From positions 62,001-126,000 of the forward strand of contig MFEQ01000004.1 of NCBI GenBank assembly GCA_001777665.1: DNA of 64,000 bases, in the 5' to 3' direction. This stretch comes from Candidatus Doudnabacteria bacterium RIFCSPHIGHO2_02_FULL_42_25. Lineage in GTDB: Bacteria; Patescibacteria; Doudnabacteria; UBA920; O2-02-FULL-48-8. This document shows positions 40,494 to 48,086 of the stretch, piece by piece. Made by a program: the position numbers and the translations under genes. Within the stretch, counting starts at the first letter, position 1. Every line of letters begins with the position of its first letter. The notes below the pieces were generated by a model that was given only the letters and a program-made list of their open reading frames with translations, was not told the DNA's origin and did not search any database.

Positions 40494-42231
40494 TAACTTT
40501 TTCCTTGGCTATTGGCAATACACAATAAAAAGTTGACCCCTTACTAACTTCCGAAAATACCCCGACGCTCCCCCCGTGGGCTTCAGCAATTCCTTTGGAA
40601 ATAACTAGTCCTAAGCCCGTTCCTTTTTTCTCCGAATGCGCTGATTCTTCGAGTTGGGTAAATTTGTTAAATAATTTAGAGAGTTGCTCCTCTGCAATCC
40701 CCACCCCGCTATCTGTAACACCAAGGATTAGAACATCTTCTTCAAACGTTTTGTCTTTTATACCAGGCCAAATCATTCCGAGACTACTCACTTTATTTAG
40801 AAAACTCTCCCCTTTTTTTACTGTCAAAGCCGAGACTATAATTTTCCCTTCTTTCGTAAATTTAATCGCATTTGATAAGAAATTATTTAACACCTGGGCA
40901 ATTTTGTTTTCATCCAAAGAAAAAGTGGCTACGCCTGGTTCGACTTTCGATTCGAGTGTTAAATGATTTTCTTCAGCGAGCGAAACAAATGATTGGATAC
41001 GAACCTTAATTACTTCTGGAATATTGGTATCCCTTCGTAGTATTTGAAGTTTCCCTGACTCCAATTTTGCGACGTCCAGTAAGTCATTCACCAAATCCAA
41101 CATCGATGAGGAATTCGAAACGATTAATTCGATAAATTCTTGATATTTTTTCTGTTCGTTCTTTATTTTATCTTCACGGAGTAAGTTGGCAATCGATCGG
41201 ATTCCAGTTAGAGGACTCCGCAATTCGTGAACCATCATCGAGGTAAAATCTTCGCGCATTTTTTCTATAGATTTTTCTTTAGTGATATCGTGGAATAGTA
41301 CGACTGCTCCTAGCGGTTCGTTGGCTGCGTCTTTGACTGGACTGACTAAGACACGCAAAACTTTTTCGTCCAATTTCAATTGCTCTTCCACTTCTAATTT
41401 ATCCTTTCGTAAGCTCTCCTCGATTTTTGTCCTTAAATCCATTTTCGACGATAGTTTTCCTAAAATATCAAAAATCGATGGTTGAGCTTTATCGATCCCC
41501 AACATTTTTTGCGCAGTCGGGTTGATCACCAATAATCTATTCCTAGTATCCACCATCAAAACTCCATCGGCCATGGATTCAACCATGGAATTGAGTTTCC
41601 CCTTTTCCAAATTCAAAATATTTTCTAACTTCGAAACCGCAGTTGATGCTTGGTGCATGATTGTATAGAGCAGCATCATTTCTTCTTCTTTGTACAATCC
41701 TGGTTTGTGCGATGAAACATTGAGTAACCCGACTGGTCGATTATTAATCACTACTGGAATATTGAAAAAAGATTGAATCGTGGTTTTATTGGTTTCATCA
41801 GTAATTGTGCCGGAAATGCTTTCATCGACTTCGCTTTCTTTAACCTCTCTGTTCAGCAGCGCGGTCAGAGCCGCCAACATGCGTGATTCCACATCTTCAA
41901 TAAATTTTTTGTTCACAGACTCTTCGACAATACAGTGAAAAATAATACGACCTTCATCGCTTAAAATCAAATACGAAACCGTGGAATAATCCAGTAATTT
42001 GCGAAGTGACCCCGTCACGACATCAACGATTTTTTGGACATTTAACGAATACCCGATTCTCTCCCCTAACTCTTTCAAAATCGAAACTTCGTACATGCGC
42101 CGTTGCATTTCGTGTTCTTTGCCCAGCAAATTTTTGCGCATCCGTTTGTTTTCAATCCAAACAAAAATAAAGACAATCACACTATAGATTGCCAACATAA
42201 TAAACAGCTGACTGTTATTTAGAGTAACCAT
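40483..42231 (-). CDS. Membrane-anchored hybrid-sensor histidine kinase (TM-GAF-PAS-HisKA-HATPase)
   Basis: 582 residues: N-terminal membrane helix (about 7-24), GAF-like domain (about 55-200), PAS domain (about 210-325, MVESMADGVLMVDTRNRLLV), H-box FTSMMVHELRSPLTGIRSI, N-box NNFLSNAIKFTKEG, DSGVGIA and GTGLGLVISKGI. No receiver domain on the protein itself; the receiver-only protein at 42819 heads the operon. Confidence 0.93.
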   Translation of the reverse strand: MVTLNNSQLFIMLAIYSVIVFIFVWIENKRMRKNLLGKEHEMQRRMYEVSILKELGERIGYSLNVQKIVDVVTGSLRKLLDYSTVSYLILSDEGRIIFHCIVEESVNKKFIEDVESRMLAALTALLNREVKESEVDESISGTITDETNKTTIQSFFNIPVVINNRPVGLLNVSSHKPGLYKEEEMMLLYTIMHQASTAVSKLENILNLEKGKLNSMVESMADGVLMVDTRNRLLVINPTAQKMLGIDKAQPSIFDILGKLSSKMDLRTKIEESLRKDKLEVEEQLKLDEKVLRVLVSPVKDAANEPLGAVVLFHDITKEKSIEKMREDFTSMMVHELRSPLTGIRSIANLLREDKIKNEQKKYQEFIELIVSNSSSMLDLVNDLLDVAKLESGKLQILRRDTNIPEVIKVRIQSFVSLAEENHLTLESKVEPGVATFSLDENKIAQVLNNFLSNAIKFTKEGKIIVSALTVKKGESFLNKVSSLGMIWPGIKDKTFEEDVLILGVTDSGVGIAEEQLSKLFNKFTQLEESAHSEKKGTGLGLVISKGIAEAHGGSVGVFSEVSKGSTFYCVLPIAKEKVNAT

Positions 42232-42250
42232 TTTGTTTTGCTACTACTAC

Positions 42251-42556
42251 CTACTGTTTGTTAACTGATCCCAGTTTTGAAAACGCTATCCCGAGTAAAA
42301 CTAAACTCACTAAAATAAGCAGGTCTTGAAAAACTGAAGCTGTCAGAGAATGCTCGACAATTTTAAATTTCAAAAGCACGTTTTCGATAGAAGCCACGGC
42401 AACCAACATCGTCGCCACCCCTATCAGACGAACTGCTTTGCCGATAATTCCGCCATAGAGTTTGGTGCTCATCATTAAATTATAAAACACACCTATGATA
42501 ATTATGGCTATCAGTGATTGAATTAAAATATTAGCTGTGGAATTAAATTCGTACAT
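42251..42556 (-). CDS. Small three-helix membrane protein in a signalling operon
   Basis: 101 residues, hydrophobic segments about 9-27, 38-56 and 75-94. No family recognised. Overlaps the preceding gene by 14 nt and precedes the membrane kinase by 19 nt, suggesting a membrane partner of the kinases. Confidence 0.65.
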   Translation of the reverse strand: MYEFNSTANILIQSLIAIIIIGVFYNLMMSTKLYGGIIGKAVRLIGVATMLVAVASIENVLLKFKIVEHSLTASVFQDLLILVSLVLLGIAFSKLGSVNKQ

Positions 42557-42809
42557 TGATTTCAGGATATTTCAGCAGGACCGGATTAAGAATATTTTTG
42601 ACGATCTGACCTGACAGAGTTACGTATTCATTAATTAAATTTTGTAAAACCTCTTGAGGATCACCATCAATGCTTTCAACTTTTCCACCCGAGCTCAAAT
42701 TTAAACCCTTCACGTTTCTCGCCTTTAATAAAACAATATCCGGTCCTAAAATAATAGTTTGTTTGGCGATAATTTCGTCGATTAAATTTTGATAATTTTG
42801 TGTTTCCAT
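42543..42809 (-). CDS. Small soluble protein in a signalling operon, unknown
   Basis: 88 residues, mixed alpha/beta: IIAKQTIILGPDIVLLKARN, then GDPQEVLQNLINEYVTLSGQ. No recognised domain. Sits 9 nt after the receiver gene. Confidence 0.65.
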   Translation of the reverse strand: METQNYQNLIDEIIAKQTIILGPDIVLLKARNVKGLNLSSGGKVESIDGDPQEVLQNLINEYVTLSGQIVKNILNPVLLKYPEINVRI

Positions 42810-42818
42810 TTTTTGGGA

Positions 42819-43223
42819 CTAGACTCCCGTAGCTTCAGCTTTATTTCGATCAAGAACAGTTTTGATTTTGCTAACTAATTCTTCTAAGCGATAGTTGGCT
42901 TTGACTAGATAATCCATGGCTCCGAGGGAGAGTGCGTCCGAAACTTTGTCGTAATCTGATAAATTGGTCAGGATGACTACTGGAATATTTTTTGTCTGGT
43001 CATTTTCTTTCAATTGCTTAAGTGCTCCGATACCATCCAGTTTCGGCATAACTAAATCCAGTAAAATTAAATCAGGCATTTCGGAGGCAGCTTTGGCTAC
43101 CCCTTCTTCACCATCTTTGGCCCCGACAGCGTCAAATCCCTCTTGTTTTAGCTCTTCTGCTAAAGCAGTAAGCAAAATTTCTTCGTCTTCGACTATTAAA
43201 ATCTTAGTTTTTTTCTCATCCAT
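42819..43223 (-). CDS. Receiver-only response regulator (CheY-like)
   Basis: 134 residues: acidic pocket IVEDEE, phospho-acceptor Asp in ILLDLVMPKLDG, VILTN and LVKAN (conserved Thr and Lys). No output domain. First gene of the operon 43223-39762; an extended -10 TATGCTATAAT lies upstream at about 43265-43275. Confidence 0.94.
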   Translation of the reverse strand: MDEKKTKILIVEDEEILLTALAEELKQEGFDAVGAKDGEEGVAKAASEMPDLILLDLVMPKLDGIGALKQLKENDQTKNIPVVILTNLSDYDKVSDALSLGAMDYLVKANYRLEELVSKIKTVLDRNKAEATGV

Positions 43224-43298
43224 ATAGTTTTATTTCACTTCTTTTGTGGTTAAATAACTTGGCATTATTATAGCATAAACGGTCAAGAATCACTAATC

Positions 43299-43327
43299 TT
43301 GAGTAATTCAGCTAAATTTGCTAAAAT
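43299..43327 (+). promoter_or_regulatory. Promoter of tRNA-Thr(TGT)/tRNA-Tyr
   Basis: TTGAGT (43299-43304), 17-bp spacer ending ATTTGC, TAAAAT (43322-43327). Confidence 0.75.
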
Positions 43328-43343
43328 TTCCAGGTACAACTCT

Positions 43344-43418
43344 GCCGAGATAGCTCAGTGGTAGAGCAACGCTTTTGTAAAGCGAAGGTCGGAGGTTCGA
43401 ATCCTCTTCTCGGCTCCA
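43344..43418 (+). tRNA. tRNA-Thr (TGT)
   Basis: Acceptor GCCGAGA/TCTCGGC, anticodon loop TTTGTAA with TGT, T arm GGAGG-TTCGAAT-CCTCT, discriminator T, CCA encoded. Confidence 0.94.
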
Positions 43419-43435
43419 GAGAATTAGTATAGTTA

Positions 43436-43480
43436 CAAACAAAAATAGGGGCGCAGCGAAGCGAGCACGATTTTTGTTTG
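43436..43480. repeat. Inverted repeat between two tRNA genes
   Basis: CAAACAAAAAT (43436-43446) and ATTTTTGTTTG (43470-43480), with a GC-rich interior AGGGGCGCAGCGAAGCGAGC. Confidence 0.65.
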
Positions 43481-43547
43481 AGAGGAGCAACAGAGGACCG
43501 TAGCACAATTGCGAGGCAATTTGCGAAGTGTCCGATAGTTGCGACGA

Positions 43548-43634
43548 GGGCAGGTAGCGAAGTGGTCAAACGCGGCTGACTGTAAATCAGCTGGCCTTGC
43601 GCCTTCACAGGTTCGAATCCTGTCCTGCCCACCA
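43548..43634 (+). tRNA. tRNA-Tyr (GTA)
   Basis: 87 nt, class II with a long variable arm. Acceptor GGGCAGG/CCTGCCC, anticodon arm CTGA-CTGTAAA-TCAG with GTA, discriminator A, CCA encoded. Confidence 0.95.
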
Positions 43635-43635
43635 G

Positions 43636-43667
43636 AAAAAAACCGATTAATTGATCGGTTTTTTTCT
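43636..43667 (+). terminator. Terminator after tRNA-Tyr
   Basis: AAAAACCGATTAATTGATCG then GTTTTTTTC: stem AACCGATTAATTGATCGGTT with T7. Confidence 0.9.
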
Positions 43668-43707
43668 TTTTTCCTATAACCACTCACAGAAAAACTGCTG
43701 TGGAATT

Positions 43708-44556
43708 TCAAATTCTCAACCGCATCAACTTTTCACGGGCGGATTTATTTGTAGGTTCGTGAGACAATATTTGCTCCAATACTTCTTCGGCACGGACACT
43801 ATTCTCTAGTTTGATGTAAGCATCTGCCAGCAGAGTCATGTAATGAATATTGAGCTTATCCAAGTCCAGTGCTTGTGAAATTGCTTTGACTGCTTTGGTG
43901 TAATCATCCAGAGCCTCAAAGCACAAACCCAAATTTATCCATCTCGTCGGAATTTTATTGTTGATGCTTAGCGCTTTCTCGTACGCAATCTTCGCTTTCT
44001 GATATTCCTTGAGTGAATAATGTGACAAGCCGAGGTTGCTATAGTAAATATCTTTTGTCGGATCAAGTTTAATCAGATATTCATAAATCTGGACCGCATC
44101 TGCAAAGTTTTTATTCTGCAGATACAATCGGCCGAGTGCCGCGTAAGCTTCTTTGTCATTCGGATTGCGTTTGATCGCTTCCAGATATAGATCTTCGGGA
44201 TTTTGTGTAGCCGTAGGCTTAATCGACAGCTCTGCGGCTTCTGGAAGCCACGCTGGTTCTACTTCCGAAGATCGAATTCGAATTCGAAAAGCACTTTTAA
44301 CTTTTTCGTATTGGTTATGAATTGATTTGGTTGTCGAAGGCGTTAGATCTTTAGCTTCGAGAATAAAATGCCAAACTTTTCTAACGATCGCATTGATTTT
44401 CTGTTTGACATAAGGCCAAAGCTCGTGGTGATGATGTTCTGTGTTCAGACGCATCCGCACATGTGGGCGAGAGTTGAGCTGTCCGATTTTTACCAAAAAT
44501 AAACTTATCGCCACCAGTACTGCGATCGATAAAATTATGATTGCCGCGATGATCAT
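43708..44556 (-). CDS. Membrane-anchored TPR protein
   Basis: 282 residues: N-terminal membrane helix (about 3-24), linker, then four TPR units from about 120 to 270 (DKEAYAALGRLYLQNKNFAD; DIYYSNLGLSHYSLKEYQKA; TRWINLGLCFEALDDYTKAV; IHYMTLLADAYIKLENSVRA). Protein-protein interaction scaffold, partner unknown. Starts on the base after the tsf stop. Confidence 0.85.
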   Translation of the reverse strand: MIIAAIIILSIAVLVAISLFLVKIGQLNSRPHVRMRLNTEHHHHELWPYVKQKINAIVRKVWHFILEAKDLTPSTTKSIHNQYEKVKSAFRIRIRSSEVEPAWLPEAAELSIKPTATQNPEDLYLEAIKRNPNDKEAYAALGRLYLQNKNFADAVQIYEYLIKLDPTKDIYYSNLGLSHYSLKEYQKAKIAYEKALSINNKIPTRWINLGLCFEALDDYTKAVKAISQALDLDKLNIHYMTLLADAYIKLENSVRAEEVLEQILSHEPTNKSAREKLMRLRI

Positions 44557-45144
44557 TTATTCTGATCCAAGCATAAAGCGAGTAAACCTTCGAACTTGGA
44601 TGTTCTCGCCTAATTTACTGACTGATTCCGCAATCAAATCCTTGATTTTCTTTTCAGGCTCGCGGACATAGGGTTGATCGAGCAAACAAACCATTTCATA
44701 GTATTTTTCCAGTTTACCGGCAATTATCTGGTCCTGCATCGCCACTGGTTTATCTTTGATTTGCTCACGATAAATGTTCTTTTCATTATCAGCAACCGCT
44801 TCGGGAACTTGGTCCCGACTGACATAGATCGGGGCGGCTGCAGCGATATGAAGAGCGATTTCTTGGGCCAGAGCCTGGAAAGCTTCGTTGCGTGCGACAA
44901 AATCTGTCTCGCAATTAAGTTCAATCAACACGCCGACTTTACCACCAGCGTGAATATAAGAAGCAACAATTCCTTCTTTGGTTGTTCGCTCTGATTTTTT
45001 AGCCAGAGAAGCATGACCTTTTTTACGAAGCAGCGCGACTGCTTCATCAAAGTTGCCAGCTTCAAGGAGAGCTTTTTTGGCATCCATCATACCAGCGCCT
45101 GTGGCTTCTCTTAACTTTTTTACATCTTCAGTTGAAATTTGCAT
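44557..45144 (-). CDS. tsf: Elongation factor Ts
   Basis: 195 residues. Start VKKLREATGAGMMDAKKALL is the TDVGF-type signature (EF-Tu binding); HAGGKVGVLIELNCETDFVA is the core. Short form with a single complete core domain, as in mitochondria-like EF-Ts. Downstream of rpsB. Confidence 0.95.
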   Translation of the reverse strand: MQISTEDVKKLREATGAGMMDAKKALLEAGNFDEAVALLRKKGHASLAKKSERTTKEGIVASYIHAGGKVGVLIELNCETDFVARNEAFQALAQEIALHIAAAAPIYVSRDQVPEAVADNEKNIYREQIKDKPVAMQDQIIAGKLEKYYEMVCLLDQPYVREPEKKIKDLIAESVSKLGENIQVRRFTRFMLGSE

Positions 45145-45236
45145 GTTAATTTTTAATTCTGAATTTTGTATTTCGAATAAAATTATTAAATTCTAATTTC
45201 GAAATTGAATCAAAATTCTTAATTCTTAATTCAAAA
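45145..45236. repeat. AT-rich inverted repeat between rpsB and tsf
   Basis: Mostly AATT/GAATTTTG-type units; GAATTTTG near 45162 and CAAAATTC near 45213 are opposed, with TTTCGAA in both halves. It fills the whole intergenic gap. Confidence 0.5.
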
Positions 45237-45968
45237 TTACTTTGCTATTGCAGCGTCTTCGGTTTGAGTCATCACAGCCTGCTGCATTTTGCTTTTACCT
45301 TCATTAATCGCTTCTGCCATGATGTTGGCCATGAAGCTGATAACTTTTATCGCATCGTCATTTGATGGGATTATATAATCAACTTTGGTTGGATCCGAAT
45401 TGGTATCGACGAGTCCGATAACTTTGACTTTGGACAATCGAGCTTCAGTCACTGGAATGTGGTCGTGCTTGGTATCGAGAACGAAAATAGCTTCCGGTAA
45501 TTTCTTCATTTCTTTGATTCCAGAGAAGAAGGTTTTCATTTTCTCAATTTCGCGGGCTGTCATCAACTGTTCTTTTTTCGTATATTTCTTGATCTCACCA
45601 GTCTCAATCATTTTTTCCAAACGTTCCATTTTCTTGATTGTTTTCTGGATTGTACGGAAGTTCGTAAATGTACCACCTAACCAGCGTTCTACGACGTAAG
45701 GCATACCGCATGATTCCGCAGCTTTACGCACTTCATCTTTTGCCTGTCGTTTCGTTCCCACAAACAAAACAGTACCGCCCTTGGATGCAACTTCTGTTGC
45801 GAAGTTTACTGCATCCGACAGTTTGTTTTTGGTTTTTTCCAAATCCAAAATGTGGATGTTGTTGCGCTGGGTGTAAATGTATTGCGCCATTTTTGGATTC
45901 CACAAAGAAGTTTTGTGGCCAAAATGAACCCCAGCTTTAAGCATCTCCATTAGTTCAATGGACTTCAT
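45237..45968 (-). CDS. rpsB: Ribosomal protein uS2
   Basis: 243 residues: LMEMLKAGVHFGHKTSLWNP, IHILDLEKTKNKLSDAVNF, RWLGGTFTNFRTIQKTIKK and PVTEARLSKVKVIGLVDTNS, the full set of S2 signatures. Confidence 0.97.
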   Translation of the reverse strand: MKSIELMEMLKAGVHFGHKTSLWNPKMAQYIYTQRNNIHILDLEKTKNKLSDAVNFATEVASKGGTVLFVGTKRQAKDEVRKAAESCGMPYVVERWLGGTFTNFRTIQKTIKKMERLEKMIETGEIKKYTKKEQLMTAREIEKMKTFFSGIKEMKKLPEAIFVLDTKHDHIPVTEARLSKVKVIGLVDTNSDPTKVDYIIPSNDDAIKVISFMANIMAEAINEGKSKMQQAVMTQTEDAAIAK

Positions 45969-46014
45969 GTAATATAATCCTTTCTTCGGCTACTTTCGTC
46001 ATTTGAGTTTGGGA

Positions 46015-46124
46015 CCCAGCCCCAGTTAGTTCCCGCTAACTTGGGGCTGGGCAGGACCAAAACCATCAAAAAGTATGAATATTAATTGCCCAAAGAGTTT
46101 AACATATATAGCTTGTCTTGGCAA
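46015..46124 (-). promoter_or_regulatory. rpsB promoter and structured leader
   Basis: Minus strand TTGCCA (46124-46119), 17-bp spacer, TAAACT (46101-46096). The leader of about 120 nt contains a 15-bp stem: CCCAGCCCCAAGTTAG and CTAACTGGGGCTGGG (46051-46036 with 46029-46015), one bulged base, loop CGGGAA-like. No T-run follows. Likely a regulatory structure for rpsB-tsf. Confidence 0.7.
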
Positions 46125-46213
46125 CCCGTCTGCTTTGGAAAAACCAATATTAAGCATTATATATACACATTAAAATTGCTACGTATTTTATACAAATGTA
46201 CAAAATAGAGTAC

Positions 46214-46246
46214 AAAAAAAGAAGCCTTCGAGATTGCCTCGTAGGC
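46214..46246 (-). terminator. Terminator of the 46248 gene
   Basis: Minus strand GCCTACGAG-GCAAT-CTCGAAGGC followed by TTCTTTTTTT. Confidence 0.85.
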
Positions 46247-46247
46247 G

Positions 46248-46451
46248 TTAACGCTTCGTGTAGGGTACGATACATCCAATCGCGCCCAACAACAGTGCTA
46301 GAAAGACCAATCCAAGGATTAAGATTGACCCTGCATCGCCCACATACGGAACGAGTTTCGCCTCAAGTGGCGAAACGCTTTGCGAAGGTCCAGTGAAGTA
46401 AAGAAGCACTCCGGCAAGTCCCAGTAAAGTCCAACCAATCGTTTTCCTCAT
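46248..46451 (-). CDS. GC-rich orphan, two-helix membrane protein
   Basis: 67 residues: helices about 5-20 (IGWTLLGLAGVLLYFTG) and 42-62 (SILILGLVFLALLLGAIGCI). AGAGGAG 4 nt before ATG 46451. Its ATG overlaps the stop of the 38-residue gene (ATGA). Confidence 0.65.
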   Translation of the reverse strand: MRKTIGWTLLGLAGVLLYFTGPSQSVSPLEAKLVPYVGDAGSILILGLVFLALLLGAIGCIVPYTKR

Positions 46452-46564
46452 GATCTCCTCTTCCTAATTTTCCGTTGACTTCTTCTCTTCATCGACATCT
46501 GAATCCCGAAGACGAAAGAGAAGACGAATGCCGCTAGCAGTATAAAAATAGTCCAACTGTCCAA
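46448..46564 (-). CDS. Very small GC-rich membrane protein
   Basis: 38 residues from TTG 46564: LDSWTIFILLAAFVFSFVFG, then basic IQMSMKRRSQRKIRKRRS. AAAGGGGG lies 7 nt before the TTG, and the TGA overlaps the next start as ATGA, so coding is well supported despite the size. Confidence 0.65.
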   Translation of the reverse strand: MDSWTIFILLAAFVFSFVFGIQMSMKRRSQRKIRKRRS

Positions 46565-46593
46565 CTCGTATCCCCCTTTCGATTTTACACCAC

Positions 46594-46635
46594 ATACTAC
46601 CCTGTCTTGACGAACGTGTCAATCTATGCTAATAT
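46594..46635. promoter_or_regulatory. Overlapping divergent promoters (rpmE and the small membrane operon)
   Basis: Plus: TTGACG (46607-46612), 17 bp, TAATAT (46630-46635) for rpmE. Minus: TTGACA (46622-46617), 17 bp, TAGTAT (46599-46594) for the 46564 operon. Each -35 lies in the other's spacer, so the two polymerase sites exclude each other. Confidence 0.8.
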
Positions 46636-46644
46636 TTCGGAGAT

Positions 46645-46893
46645 ATGAAGAACGAGATTCACCCACAATATTTCACAGCTGCTAAGGTTGTTTGTGCATG
46701 TGGCAACTCCTTTATTACGGGCTCTACCCAACAAGAGCTCCATGTTGAAATTTGTTACAACTGCCATCCTTTCTATACTGGTAAACAAAACCTGATCGAT
46801 ACTTCAGGTACCATTGATAGATTCAAAAAACGTTCATCTAAAGCTGCTGAACTCAAGTCCAAACGGATTACGAAAAAATTAGCTAAAGCTTAA
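46645..46893 (+). CDS. rpmE: Ribosomal protein bL31
   Basis: 82 residues: MKNEIHPQYFTAAKVVCACG, ELHVEICYNCHPFYTGKQNL. The four zinc Cys (CACG, C...C) are kept, the zinc-binding form. The expected start site is about 3 nt before the ATG. Confidence 0.96.
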   Translation: MKNEIHPQYFTAAKVVCACGNSFITGSTQQELHVEICYNCHPFYTGKQNLIDTSGTIDRFKKRSSKAAELKSKRITKKLAKA

Positions 46894-46904
46894 CCACTCC
46901 AAAG

Positions 46905-46940
46905 ACACGCCATCTAAGAAACATCTTTAGGCGTGTTTTT
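46905..46940 (+). terminator. rpmE terminator
   Basis: ACACGCC (46905-46911) and GGCGTGT (46930-46936) followed by TTTTT; ends 8 nt before the prfA start, so prfA needs read-through or its own start. Confidence 0.75.
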
Positions 46941-46947
46941 AAATTAT

Positions 46948-48018
46948 ATGGGACTGAATTACTCTGCAATCAAAAAAGAATACGAACAGATAAGTGAGAA
47001 GCTCTCTCAAACTACTGATTCGCAAGAACTGGCTAAACTTGGCAAACGCCAGCGAGAACTTTTGCCTATGGTTACAGATATCGAAAAATTGGAGAACGTA
47101 GAGAGAGAAATTCTTGAACACGAAAAAATGATTGCAGATAAATCTGAATTAGCCGAAGTGGCCGCGACTGAACTCCCCGCGCTCAAATCCGAACAAGAAA
47201 AGCTTTTGGAACAGCTCAAAATCGCGATGTTACCGAAAGATCCTTATGATGAGAAAAATATTATTATTGAAATTAGAGCGGGAGCTGGTGGTGACGAGTC
47301 TGGCTTGTTTGCTGCAGAACTATTTCGTATGTACTCCAAATACGCAGAAAAGCTTGGATACAAAGTTCACATTCTTACCACGAATCGCACATCCATTGGC
47401 GGCTACAAAGAAGTAATTTTTGAAATTGTTGGTCCGCCAACTGGCGGAGGTGCTTATTCCAAATTCAAATACGAGTCAGGAGTACACCGGGTACAAAGAG
47501 TCCCTGAAACTGAAAAATCAGGACGTGTGCATACTTCCACTGTGACCGTCGCGGTCATGCCGGAAATTGAAGAAGTTGATTTTAAAATCGATCCAAAAGA
47601 CTTAAAATTTGAAGCGACCACCTCTTCTGGTCATGGGGGTCAATCCGTAAACACTACCTATTCTGCTGCGAGAATCACCCACATCCCCACCGGGATCATG
47701 GTCATCATTCAAGACGAACGGTCTTTATCCCAAAACAAAGAAAAAGCCATGAATGTTATGCGCGCGCGGTTGCTGGCCATCGAAGAAGAGCGAAAGCGGA
47801 AAGAGTTAAGCGATAAACGTAAATCCCAAATCGGTACGGGCGATCGTTCTGAAAAAATCCGAACATATAATTTTCCTCAAGATCGAATTACAGATCATCG
47901 AATCAATACGAATTGGAATCAAATCGGTTTGATTATGGATGGCAACATGGGGCAAATCACAGACGCCATGATCGCCGAAGATCAAAAAAGACAACTGGAG
48001 AAAGCGTCGAGCGTTTAA
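46948..48018 (+). CDS. prfA: Peptide chain release factor 1
   Basis: Start set at ATG 46948 (MGLNYSAIKKEYEQISEKLS); a GTG five codons up lies in the terminator. 356 residues: IIIEIRAGAGGDESGLFAAE, GVHRVQRVPETEKSGRVHTS, catalytic GGQ in SGHGGQSVNTTYSA. RF1 reads UAA and UAG. Confidence 0.96.
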   Translation: MGLNYSAIKKEYEQISEKLSQTTDSQELAKLGKRQRELLPMVTDIEKLENVEREILEHEKMIADKSELAEVAATELPALKSEQEKLLEQLKIAMLPKDPYDEKNIIIEIRAGAGGDESGLFAAELFRMYSKYAEKLGYKVHILTTNRTSIGGYKEVIFEIVGPPTGGGAYSKFKYESGVHRVQRVPETEKSGRVHTSTVTVAVMPEIEEVDFKIDPKDLKFEATTSSGHGGQSVNTTYSAARITHIPTGIMVIIQDERSLSQNKEKAMNVMRARLLAIEEERKRKELSDKRKSQIGTGDRSEKIRTYNFPQDRITDHRINTNWNQIGLIMDGNMGQITDAMIAEDQKRQLEKASSV

Positions 48019-48029
48019 CGTCAGTGCCG

Positions 48030-48059
48030 CGCGTATCGGTTAACGTCTGACGATACGCG
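48030..48059. repeat. Hairpin between prfA and prmC
   Basis: CGCGTATCG (48030-48038) and CGATACGCG (48051-48059), a perfect 9-bp stem; the loop holds GTTAACG. Confidence 0.65.
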
Positions 48060-48086
48060 TTGCGCAGACGAATAACCCTAACCGTC

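Noticed and set aside
43321..43711. Open frames crossing the tRNA-Thr and tRNA-Tyr genes
   Set aside because: They are antisense to well-formed tRNAs and have no protein-like composition.
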